Positions 1 to 5,223 of a stretch of 5,223 nucleotides of DNA are shown piece after piece. A program made the translations under genes and the position numbers. Below the pieces are notes generated by a model, which saw only the letters and a program-made list of their open reading frames with translations, had not been told where the DNA came from and ran no database searches. The stretch spans positions 1 to 5,223 of the forward strand of contig OMRN01000060.1 of assembly GCA_900313265.1 (NCBI GenBank), in the 5' to 3' direction. Each line of letters opens with the position of its first letter. Position 1 is the stretch's first letter. The DNA is from an uncultured Lachnospiraceae bacterium. GTDB taxonomy: Bacteria; Bacillota; Clostridia; Lachnospirales; Lachnospiraceae.

Positions 1-20
1 AATATCAATTTTTGTATTAC

Positions 21-25
21 AAGGG
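21..25 (+). promoter_or_regulatory. Ribosome binding site of the GH26 gene
   Basis: AAGGG lies nine bases before the ATG at 35 and fixes this start. Only 34 bases precede the gene in the window, so its promoter, or an upstream operon partner, cannot be judged. Confidence 0.6.
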
Positions 26-34
26 ATGTAAAGA

Positions 35-985
35 ATGAGTATTGAATTATGTAAACCAGTTAATCCGAATGCAACCAAAGAAGCGGGAGAGCTTCTTGCC
101 TTTCTTTATTCCGTTGCAGGAAAAAAATTGATTTCCGGACAGCATACGCAGACCAATCCGATGGAAGAGACAGCGTACATCGAAGAAGTGACGGGAAAAC
201 AGCCGAAACTCAGAGGATTTGAACTTCTCGGATATTCTCCGAATGTCAATTACGAAGACGCTTCCGAAGCATGTTTAACGGAAGTGGAAGAGAATAAGGG
301 AACGGTGGACACCGCTCTTAAATGGGCAAAGGAAAGTAACGGAATCGTCAGTTTCTGCTTTCACTGGTTTTCTCCGATCGGAGGACATGATAAGAGTTTT
401 TACCAGAAGAATACGGATTTTGATGCCAGAGATATTTTAATTCCCGGTTCGGAAGCGGAAAAGAAATTTTACGAAGATCTGGATGTAATCGCATCGGAAC
501 TTCGTAAATTTGAGAAAGAGAATATTCCGATTCTTTGGAGACCCTTCCATGAAGCGGACGGAGACTGGTTCTGGTGGGGTGCAAGAGGCCACGAGACAGG
601 CAAACAACTTTACATTAAGATGTTTGACTACTATGTGAATAAACTTCACTTAAATCATCTTCTCTGGGTCTGGAATTCTCCGGCAAAAGAGGGATATCCC
701 GGGGATGAATACGTGGATGTAATATCCAGGGATGTATATGTATCTCCCGGCACCAAAACGGATTATGCGAAAGAATACGAGGAACTGATCCGGAATACGA
801 CCGGCAATAAAGTAGCCGCGCTCGGAGAAGTCGGAATTCTCCCGGATATGGAACTTTGGGAGAAGAGTAAGATTCCCTGGGCATATTATATGACATGGTC
901 GAAGGAATTTATTTTGACCGAAGAGTATAACACGAAGCAGGATTTAAAAAAGGTTTATGATTCGCCTGCGCTGATAACGCTGTAG
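35..985 (+). CDS. GH26 family glycoside hydrolase, probable cytoplasmic beta-mannanase (316 aa, complete)
   Basis: Family GH26 enzymes are retaining hydrolases, mostly endo-beta-1,4-mannanases or mannobiohydrolases, with two catalytic glutamates on a (beta/alpha)8 barrel. What I see: an N-terminal KLISGQHTQ motif (residues 31-39), a GFELLGYSPN strand (61-70), an aromatic FCFHWFSP segment (107-114), and the family hallmark WRPFHEADGDWFWWG (168-182), which makes E173 the likely acid/base. It continues with LLWVWNSP (209-216), YPGDEYVDVISRDVY (221-235), and ALGEVG (262-267), where E265 is the likely nucleophile. W288 near the C-terminus fits the usual aromatic subsite residue. The length equals a bare catalytic domain with no carbohydrate-binding module. 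There is no signal peptide: the N-terminus is polar (MSIELCKPVNPN), so the enzyme is probably cytoplasmic and acts on imported mannooligosaccharides (inference). The start is supported by AAGGG at 21-25, nine bases upstream. No transporter or phosphorylase partner is visible. Exact substrate is uncertain; some GH26 members act on other beta-glycans. Confidence 0.9.
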   Translation: MSIELCKPVNPNATKEAGELLAFLYSVAGKKLISGQHTQTNPMEETAYIEEVTGKQPKLRGFELLGYSPNVNYEDASEACLTEVEENKGTVDTALKWAKESNGIVSFCFHWFSPIGGHDKSFYQKNTDFDARDILIPGSEAEKKFYEDLDVIASELRKFEKENIPILWRPFHEADGDWFWWGARGHETGKQLYIKMFDYYVNKLHLNHLLWVWNSPAKEGYPGDEYVDVISRDVYVSPGTKTDYAKEYEELIRNTTGNKVAALGEVGILPDMELWEKSKIPWAYYMTWSKEFILTEEYNTKQDLKKVYDSPALITL

Positions 986-1069
986 TTTTTGATAATGATT
1001 TTTTCTGCTGACAGCGGTTTGCATCATAATAGTTTTTGCTGCTTGGGATATGTATAATATAAACTCTTC

Positions 1070-1099
1070 TTGCCCGGAATATGGAAAGAGTATTATAAT
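1070..1099 (+). promoter_or_regulatory. Probable sigma-A-type promoter for the SH3-domain gene
   Basis: TTGCCC (1070-1075) and a perfect TATAAT (1094-1099) are separated by 18 bp. The -35 matches the TTGACA consensus at four of six positions. Initiation would fall near 1106 and leave a leader of about 100 nt before the ATG at 1206. The call rests on consensus matching only, in an A/T-rich region where -10-like hexamers arise easily. Confidence 0.5.
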
Positions 1100-1190
1100 T
1101 ATAAGATGTGGGTAAATGATTTTTGATTACGACATCATAATAATCAAAAAAGTGATGGATTGGCTTTTTTCAAAAGAGGACCTTAATAAC

Positions 1191-1194
1191 GGAG
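1191..1194 (+). promoter_or_regulatory. Ribosome binding site of the SH3-domain gene
   Basis: GGAG sits eleven bases before the ATG at 1206, slightly longer than the optimum. A second GGA (1201-1203) is too close to the start to serve. The site lies inside a 14-codon chance ORF (1155-1199), discussed among the rejected items. Confidence 0.5.
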
Positions 1195-1205
1195 AATAAC
1201 GGAAT

Positions 1206-1745
1206 ATGAATAAAAAAACACTTACAGCCATTATGTACGGCGTTGTAATAGTACTGGTTATTGCAGTCGGTGTGGTTACCGTCAAACTGGCTACCAGGCC
1301 GGAAATTGTGGTGGCGGAAGAGGAATCTTCCTCTGCGATTATTGCGAACACCATCAGCAATTTCTACGAGGAAAGTTCGGAAGAGGTGAATATTTCCGAT
1401 CTGATTACCAGGGTGAAGGTTATCGATGACAATGTAAACGTTCGTGTACAGCCGACAACGGATGCGGACCGTCTGGGAAGTGCCTATTACGGAAATACGT
1501 TTGATTATGTATCACAGTCCCATGACGGATGGACCAAGATTATTTACGACGGAAAAGAAGCCTATATTTTTTCGGATTATGTGGAGCTGATTCCGATGGT
1601 TATCAATGTGGAAGGCGATTTTACGGAGTTCCTCGGAGCGGATGCACCGAAACCGGAAGAGATGGTAGTATGGTCGGATGAAGGTGAAGGCGGAGATGCC
1701 GATACGGATACCGATACCGCAGAAGATAATAATGAGAATAACTAG
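1206..1745 (+). CDS. Membrane-anchored SH3 domain protein with acidic C-terminal tail (179 aa)
   Basis: A short basic N-terminus (MNKK) is followed by one hydrophobic segment at about residues 7-27, which predicts a single-pass anchor or uncleaved signal with the rest outside the membrane. A Glu/Ser-rich stretch follows (38-66), then a bacterial SH3 (SH3_3/SH3b-like) domain at about 70-127. Its hallmarks are VNVRVQPTTDADRLGSAYYG, DGWTKI and AYIFSDYVEL, with the typical N-VR-P, small-residue turn and W-K pattern. The remainder is low complexity and ends in an acidic tail (156-179) rich in Asp, Glu and Asn. Bacterial SH3 domains often bind peptidoglycan or peptides, so a cell-wall role is the likeliest inference; no catalytic domain is present. 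Start choice: GGAG at 1191-1194, eleven bases upstream, and the Lys-then-TM pattern starting right there. It is convergent with the PBP gene and followed by a strong terminator. The precise function is unknown. Confidence 0.85.
   Translation: MNKKTLTAIMYGVVIVLVIAVGVVTVKLATRPEIVVAEEESSSAIIANTISNFYEESSEEVNISDLITRVKVIDDNVNVRVQPTTDADRLGSAYYGNTFDYVSQSHDGWTKIIYDGKEAYIFSDYVELIPMVINVEGDFTEFLGADAPKPEEMVVWSDEGEGGDADTDTDTAEDNNENN
1701..1718 (+). repeat. Three tandem GATACS hexamers encoding Asp-Thr repeats
   Basis: GATACG, GATACC and GATACC run in tandem and in frame within the 3' end of the SH3 gene, giving (Asp-Thr)3 in the acidic tail. Because the unit is six bases, gain or loss of copies would preserve the frame and only change tail length. 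Confidence 0.8.
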
Positions 1746-1763
1746 TATGGTAATGTAAAACAG

Positions 1764-1791
1764 AAAAGACCGGGAGTCCCGGTCTTTTTTT
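1764..1791 (+). terminator. Intrinsic terminator of the SH3 gene, potentially bidirectional
   Basis: GACCGGG (1768-1774) pairs with CCCGGTC (1778-1784) around a three-base AGT loop. The stem can extend by four A-T pairs (AAAA 1764-1767 with the start of the T-run), and a run of seven T (1785-1791) follows. It starts 19 bp after the SH3 stop codon. Read on the minus strand the same stem is followed by TTTTCTGTTTT, so it could also stop transcripts leaving the convergent PBP gene. Confidence 0.9.
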
Positions 1792-1793
1792 AT

Positions 1794-1845
1794 AGGTGCC
1801 TGTCAAAAGTGCCTGTCACTTTAAGGCTAAAAGTGACAGGCACCT
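1794..1845. repeat. REP-like palindrome with a duplicated left arm
   Basis: A perfect 14-bp inverted repeat (1809-1822 with 1830-1843, core GTGCCTGTCAC) encloses a 7-base loop. A second copy of the left arm lies upstream: the 10-mer GTGCCTGTCA occurs at 1796-1805 and again at 1809-1818. This outer copy also pairs perfectly with the right arm, over 12 bp (1794-1805 with 1834-1845), so two mutually exclusive hairpins are possible. The element fills the space between the SH3 terminator and the PBP stop codon, ending 4 bp before that codon. It lacks a following T-run on the plus strand; on the minus strand only TTTT follows the inner hairpin. Its form resembles dispersed extragenic palindromes, but one copy in one window cannot prove that class. 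Confidence 0.8.
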
Positions 1846-1849
1846 TAGT

Positions 1850-4501
1850 TTAGTTTTCTCCGTTGGCGGCTGCGGCCTCGGCAGCGATAGCAGCTTCTAA
1901 TGCAGCCTGTTCGGCAGCGGCACGTCTTTCTTCGATTTCGGCGGCCTGCTGGGCGATAATGGCCGAAGCATTCGGACTTAAGAAGAAGTCCGTGTTATGA
2001 GGACACATACGGCTTTTGGCCAGGTTGTACTCGCTCTGGATGGTATTGAGCGTTTCGGAAGGATGAAGTTCCGTTACACCTTCAATTTTGAAAGGACAGC
2101 CGGAGCAGGCCGGAAGTCCGCAGTATTCACAGATATCGCCGACATAGTGCACATCGCAGGAAGCCGTGGGAACGGTACCCTGTGCAAAATACTCGGTCTT
2201 TAAGCACTGGTCGCAAAGACCGGAAATCGGCAGTTTGCCGGACTGGGAACATACGGTAGCGGTTACGATGCCATTCGGTACAGGGAAGGACTTGTTGGGC
2301 AAATCGGCATGGATTCGCGACATAACGCCTCTCCACAAAGTCTTGGCAAGCGTTCTCGAACCGTCATTAGCCAGTTTCTCGTTATTGTCAAAACCAACCC
2401 ATACGGTAGCCGCATAATAAGGAGTATATCCGGCGAACCATACGTCGTTGTAATCGGAAGTGGTTCCGGTTTTACCGGCAATGGACATGTTACCGAAGTT
2501 TACGGCGGTACCGGTACCGGAAGTAACGGTACTTACCATGGCATCGGTTAAGAGGAAAGCGGTGGTTTCTTTAATAACCTGCGTGCCTTCCTGGGCGGTT
2601 TTGTCAAGAATGACATTGCCGTCGTTGTCCAGGATTTTGGTATATAAGGTCGGTTTGATATAAACGCCCTGATTTGCAATTGCGGAATAGGCGGCATTTA
2701 ATTCCATGTTGGTAACACCGTCGGTTAAACCGCCCAAAGCAAGGGACTGGTTGATATCGCCGACAACACGTCCGTCCGGAGTGGTTCGGGATTCAACGAG
2801 GGTAGTGAAACCGAATTTCAGCAGATAATCGAAAGCTAACTTCGGCGTAATCTGCGTGATGGTTTTTACGGCTACGATATTTAAGGACTGCGTAATACCC
2901 TGTCTCAAACTCTGGATACCACGGTAAGCGCCGCCGTACCAGTTCGAAACCGGACGTCCGTTGGAGTAGTTGTAAGGTTCATCCACTTTGACATCGGCAA
3001 GGGTAAGGCCAGCGGAATCAAAAGCGGGAGCGTATACCGCAACAACTTTAAAGGTGGATCCCGGCTGTCTTGTTGTGTTGGATGCACGGTTTAAGGTTCG
3101 GGATGCCAGCTTCGGTCCTCGGCCGCCGACCATTGCCACAATGTAGCCGTTGGAAGGATCTTCAACCGTTAAGGAAGTCTGGGGCTGCATGGTAATGGAA
3201 ATGCTTTCCGCACGAACTTCATCGCCTTCTTCCATGACAGCGGCTTTGTAATCTTCAACCGCAGCATATGCTTCTTCTTCCGAGTTATATAAAGAATTGA
3301 AATTCGCATTGTCCGCTTTGTAATGAGTCTGGAACATTTCCGGACTGTGGTTCTGCACGGTTCCGTCTGCCTTGTCAATGGTAAGGTTGTAGGAGAGCAG
3401 ATATTTTGTATTTGCCGGATAGTTGTCCTCGTTTGAGAATACTTCATCGGCGATGGACTGAATCTGGGGATCCATCGTGGTATAGATTTTTAAACCGCCG
3501 CTATAAAGCATACGATATGCCTGCTGTGAATCGTATCCGCAGATTTCCTGCAGATCTTCAACAACCTGCTCGGTAAGTTCATCGACGAAATAGGAGTTTA
3601 CCGTATTGTTTGTGGTGGTCTGGTTTACGGTCTGGATGCGGGAATATACATCGTCCGCCATGGCTTCGTCATATTCCGCTTCCGTAATGTAACCCTGATT
3701 CAGCATGTATTTTAAGCAGATATCGCGTCTTTCCTTATTTTTCTCCGGATGGGAGATGGGATTGTTGGCGGTAGGATTCTGCGTAATCGCAGCGATAACC
3801 GCACATTCGGAAAGGTTTAACTGATAAACCTGCTTGCCGAAATAACGCATCGAAGCAGCCTGAACACCGAGCGTGTTCTGACCTAAGTTGATGGTATTCA
3901 TATAAAGTTCGAGGATTTCTTCTTTGGAAAGTTCCTGTTCGATGGTAACGGCAAGATACTGTTCCTGAAGTTTACGGCGGACCTTGGCCATTTTATCTTT
4001 TTCGGTCGCCCATCCTTCGAATACGTTATTCTTTAAAAGCTGCTGTGTAATGGTGGAACCACCCTGGGATTTCTCACCGCCGGAGGAGATGATTGTCGTA
4101 CCGGAACGGATGATACCTTTAATATCGATACCGTTGTGGGTATAAAAACGTTCATCCTCGATGGCTACAAATGCATTTGCCAGATTCTGCGGGATTTTTT
4201 CCATGGACACATAAGTACGGTTCGAATTCTCCGCAATCAGCTTGGTCATTTCATGACCTTCGGAGTCGTAAACCGTTGTTGCGTATCCTTCCGGAACAAC
4301 ATCCAGAGTGGAAATATCCGGAGCCTGCGAGATGATGCCTTTGAATGCACCGACAATGATGCAGCCGACGCCTAAAAAGACGGCTAAAACGGCGACAAGC
4401 AGTATCTTAAGAAGTACAACACCGCTCATCTTCTTAAACTTAATACCTCTTGAAACAAGTTCGCCCTGAATTTTGCGAACTCCTTTTCTTCCGTAGTTCA
4501 T
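1850..4501 (-). CDS. pbpA/ponA-like: Class A penicillin-binding protein 1A, bifunctional glycosyltransferase/transpeptidase (883 aa)
   Basis: This enzyme polymerises lipid II into glycan strands and cross-links them on the outer face of the membrane. Order of parts: basic cytoplasmic N-terminus (1-24), one membrane anchor (about 25-51), GT51 domain (about 85-265), a linker with an inserted region (about 285-445), transpeptidase domain (about 446-735), then a Cys-rich segment (751-833) and an Ala/Glu-rich tail (846-883). GT51 motifs are EDERFYTHNG (E115 catalytic), GGSTITQQLLKN (147-158), RRKLQEQYLA (second glutamate E180) and ELYMNTINLG (198-207). Transpeptidase motifs are all intact: STFK (acyl-serine S482, K485), SLN (539-541) and KTGTT (677-681). 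The start is supported by AGGAG on the minus strand at 4508-4512, six bases upstream. The gene is divergent from the YigZ-family gene and convergent with the SH3 gene, so it looks monocistronic. The linker and overall layout match my memory of Lachnospiraceae PBP1A; family assignment is secure, the exact symbol is not. Confidence 0.97.
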   Translation of the reverse strand: MNYGRKGVRKIQGELVSRGIKFKKMSGVVLLKILLVAVLAVFLGVGCIIVGAFKGIISQAPDISTLDVVPEGYATTVYDSEGHEMTKLIAENSNRTYVSMEKIPQNLANAFVAIEDERFYTHNGIDIKGIIRSGTTIISSGGEKSQGGSTITQQLLKNNVFEGWATEKDKMAKVRRKLQEQYLAVTIEQELSKEEILELYMNTINLGQNTLGVQAASMRYFGKQVYQLNLSECAVIAAITQNPTANNPISHPEKNKERRDICLKYMLNQGYITEAEYDEAMADDVYSRIQTVNQTTTNNTVNSYFVDELTEQVVEDLQEICGYDSQQAYRMLYSGGLKIYTTMDPQIQSIADEVFSNEDNYPANTKYLLSYNLTIDKADGTVQNHSPEMFQTHYKADNANFNSLYNSEEEAYAAVEDYKAAVMEEGDEVRAESISITMQPQTSLTVEDPSNGYIVAMVGGRGPKLASRTLNRASNTTRQPGSTFKVVAVYAPAFDSAGLTLADVKVDEPYNYSNGRPVSNWYGGAYRGIQSLRQGITQSLNIVAVKTITQITPKLAFDYLLKFGFTTLVESRTTPDGRVVGDINQSLALGGLTDGVTNMELNAAYSAIANQGVYIKPTLYTKILDNDGNVILDKTAQEGTQVIKETTAFLLTDAMVSTVTSGTGTAVNFGNMSIAGKTGTTSDYNDVWFAGYTPYYAATVWVGFDNNEKLANDGSRTLAKTLWRGVMSRIHADLPNKSFPVPNGIVTATVCSQSGKLPISGLCDQCLKTEYFAQGTVPTASCDVHYVGDICEYCGLPACSGCPFKIEGVTELHPSETLNTIQSEYNLAKSRMCPHNTDFFLSPNASAIIAQQAAEIEERRAAAEQAALEAAIAAEAAAANGEN

Positions 4502-4507
4502 TTTTTT

Positions 4508-4512
4508 CTCCT
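4508..4512 (-). promoter_or_regulatory. Ribosome binding site of the PBP1A gene
   Basis: On the minus strand AGGAG is followed by six A residues and then the ATG at 4501-4499. This is near-optimal spacing and decides the start. The translated product opens with a Lys/Arg-rich cytoplasmic tail and then the membrane anchor, as expected for this family. Confidence 0.85.
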
Positions 4513-4560
4513 GTACCCAAACATTTTATCTTGAACTGTCATTTCCATATAGATATCAAT

Positions 4561-4589
4561 ATTTTACCTCAAAATTGTGAAAATTTAAA
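4561..4589 (-). promoter_or_regulatory. Weak candidate promoter for the PBP1A gene
   Basis: On the minus strand TTTAAA (4589-4584) and TAAAAT (4566-4561) are 17 bp apart, with initiation expected near 4554 and a leader of about 50 nt. The -35 is poor (TTTAAA against TTGACA). Other A/T-rich hexamers nearby, including another minus-strand TAAAAT near 4523-4528, make this assignment tentative. Confidence 0.3.
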
Positions 4590-4603
4590 GAAAAAAGTAT
4601 TAA
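4575..4603 (+). promoter_or_regulatory. Candidate promoter for the YigZ-family gene
   Basis: TTGTGA (4575-4580) and TATTAA (4598-4603) are 17 bp apart, each matching four of six consensus positions. Initiation near 4610 would give a leader of about 45 nt. It overlaps the candidate minus-strand promoter for the PBP gene, so the two divergent genes may compete for polymerase. An alternative at 4615-4644 is listed separately. Confidence 0.35.
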
Positions 4604-4614
4604 GAATGTATTTC

Positions 4615-4644
4615 TTGCGGGAAGCGGATTCAATATGATAAAAT
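4615..4644 (+). promoter_or_regulatory. Alternative extended -10 promoter immediately upstream of the YigZ-family gene
   Basis: TTGCGG (4615-4620) and TAAAAT (4639-4644) are 18 bp apart, and the -10 carries the TGn extension (TGA at 4636-4638). Initiation would fall at about 4651, only a few bases before the ATG at 4655, so a transcript from here would be almost leaderless. Confidence 0.3.
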
Positions 4645-4654
4645 ATCAAAGGTT

Positions 4655-5223
4655 ATGAAGATTCTGATCACTCCCGGAACGGGAGAAATCGAAGTAAAGA
4701 AATCGAAGTTTATTGCGCACTTAAGAAGCGTTAAGACGGAAGAAGAGGCGCTTTCTTTTTTTGCGGAAACGAAGAAGAAATACTGGGACGCAAAGCATAA
4801 CTGTACCGCATTCGTAATCGGAGAGGACGGAAGATGTGCCCGTTGCAGCGATGACGGAGAGCCGGCGCAGACCGCAGGCCGTCCGATGCTGGATGTGCTG
4901 ATGCATTCCGGGGTACGCAATGTTGCATGCGTCGTAACGAGATATTTCGGCGGTGTGCTTTTAGGTACCGGAGGACTGGTAAAAGCGTACTCCGACGCGG
5001 TTTCGGAAGCGCTGAAAAACAGTGTGATCGGAGAAGAGATAGAGGGAGTGTCGATTCCGTTTACCGTCGATTACACAAACTACGGAAAAATCCAGTACCT
5101 TCTTGAAAATCTCGGATATACCATAGAAGATGCCGCATTTGAAGCGGATGTGCGTGCTTTTGTGAAAGTTCCGCTGCCGGAAGAGGAGAGTATCCGTACC
5201 AAACTTACGGAGTGCACGAACGG
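4655..5223 (+). CDS. yigZ: YigZ/IMPACT (UPF0029) family protein, 3'-truncated by the window edge (189 codons present)
   Basis: Members of this family carry an N-terminal UPF0029 domain related to eukaryotic IMPACT and a C-terminal DUF1949 ferredoxin-like domain; the cellular role in bacteria is poorly defined, with links to translation suggested. Visible motifs: SKFIAHL (17-23), YWDAKHNC (43-50), SDDGEPAQTAGRPML (65-79), VVTRYFGG (93-100) and LGTGGLVKAYSDA (103-115). The C-terminal domain begins around residue 130. The frame is open to the last base; family members are usually slightly over 200 residues, so only a short C-terminal piece is missing. A CARC pair (C61, C64) lies just before SDDGEP. 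Start: the ATG at 4655 places the conserved SKF motif at the usual distance from the N-terminus. The nearest Shine-Dalgarno-like sequence, AAAGG (4648-4652), is only two bases from the ATG, unusually close. Divergent from the PBP gene. Confidence 0.93.
   Translation, partial: MKILITPGTGEIEVKKSKFIAHLRSVKTEEEALSFFAETKKKYWDAKHNCTAFVIGEDGRCARCSDDGEPAQTAGRPMLDVLMHSGVRNVACVVTRYFGGVLLGTGGLVKAYSDAVSEALKNSVIGEEIEGVSIPFTVDYTNYGKIQYLLENLGYTIEDAAFEADVRAFVKVPLPEEESIRTKLTECTN

Larger units (their letters stand above)
986..1205. other. Intergenic region between the GH26 and SH3 genes (220 bp)
   Basis: This A/T-rich spacer has no open frame with coding character. It holds a plausible promoter for the downstream gene (1070-1099), a second isolated TATAAT at 1053-1058 with no good -35 box at 17 bp (TAGTTT), and A/T-rich inverted repeats at 1120-1170. 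I find no convincing intrinsic terminator for the GH26 gene: the short GCTG-A-CAGC palindrome near 1007-1015 has no usable loop and no U-run. Termination of the GH26 transcript is therefore unresolved, and read-through into the SH3 gene is possible. Confidence 0.6.
4502..4654. other. Divergent intergenic region between PBP1A and the YigZ-family gene (153 bp)
   Basis: Very A/T-rich and without coding potential. It contains the PBP ribosome binding site and the candidate promoters described separately. I see no long inverted repeat that would mark an obvious operator or riboswitch. Confidence 0.6.

Noticed and set aside
348..896. Minus-strand open frames of up to 93 codons opposite the GH26 gene.
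   Set aside because: They overlap a well-supported enzyme, show unnatural composition rich in Arg, Ser and Pro, and have no recognisable domain.
1155..1199. A 14-codon ORF ending 6 bp before the SH3 gene start and covering its ribosome binding site, suggesting a translated leader peptide.
   Set aside because: No good Shine-Dalgarno sequence precedes its ATG, there is no run of regulatory codons, and ORFs of this size are expected by chance.
1997..2663. Several plus-strand open frames of 60-80 codons within the PBP1A gene.
   Set aside because: They are antisense to a gene with intact catalytic motifs, have no recognisable domains and follow from its codon bias.
3167..3481. The long linker region between the GT51 and transpeptidase domains of PBP1A as a possible novel inserted domain.
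   Set aside because: It resembles the linker I recall from other Lachnospiraceae PBP1A proteins, so it is probably a lineage-typical feature and not a new fusion.
4635..4658. A seven-codon ORF whose TGA overlaps the YigZ-family ATG (ATGA), suggesting translational coupling.
   Set aside because: It lacks a ribosome binding site and overlaps the candidate -10 element; an ATGA overlap from such a short frame is weak evidence.
4630..4928. Minus-strand open frames opposite the 5' part of the YigZ-family gene.
   Set aside because: They lie entirely antisense to conserved UPF0029 motifs and carry no domain signature.
1..5223. A search by eye for mobile elements, CRISPR repeats, tRNA genes, toxin-antitoxin pairs and retron- or phage-like parts.
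   Set aside because: No transposase or integrase motif, regularly spaced repeat, cloverleaf or defence-type domain could be found; almost all of the window is explained by four ordinary genes.

Overview
This 5.2 kb window looks like chromosomal sequence from a low-to-moderate G+C Firmicute, most likely a gut or rumen member of the Lachnospiraceae. Three things point there: AGGAG/AAGGG-type ribosome binding sites, a class A penicillin-binding protein whose linker and C-terminal layout match what I recall of Lachnospiraceae PBP1A proteins, and a signal-less GH26 mannanase of the kind expected in glycan-degrading Clostridia. The taxonomic call is inference; no rRNA or marker gene is present.

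Layout, left to right. (1) 35-985 (+) is a complete GH26 glycoside hydrolase, probably a cytoplasmic beta-mannanase or mannooligosaccharide hydrolase. (2) 986-1205 is an intergenic region with a good sigma-A-like promoter and A/T-rich inverted repeats. (3) 1206-1745 (+) is a membrane-anchored extracytoplasmic protein with one bacterial SH3 domain and an acidic tail. (4) 1746-1849 is a compact convergent junction holding a strong intrinsic terminator and a REP-like palindrome with a duplicated arm. (5) 1850-4501 (-) is a full-length bifunctional PBP1A (GT51 glycosyltransferase plus transpeptidase). (6) 4502-4654 is a divergent promoter region. (7) 4655 to the window end (+) is a YigZ/IMPACT-family protein cut by the window edge.

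The genes do not form one pathway. The SH3 protein and the PBP both act at the cell envelope, but they are convergent and need not be co-regulated. The GH26 enzyme belongs to carbohydrate catabolism and YigZ is a conserved housekeeping protein of uncertain role. I see no mobile element, phage gene, CRISPR array, tRNA, rRNA or defence system, and no convincing undescribed multi-gene system. The items most worth a second look are the palindrome at the convergent junction, the cysteine cluster and Ala/Glu tail of the PBP, and the missing secretion signal on the mannanase.
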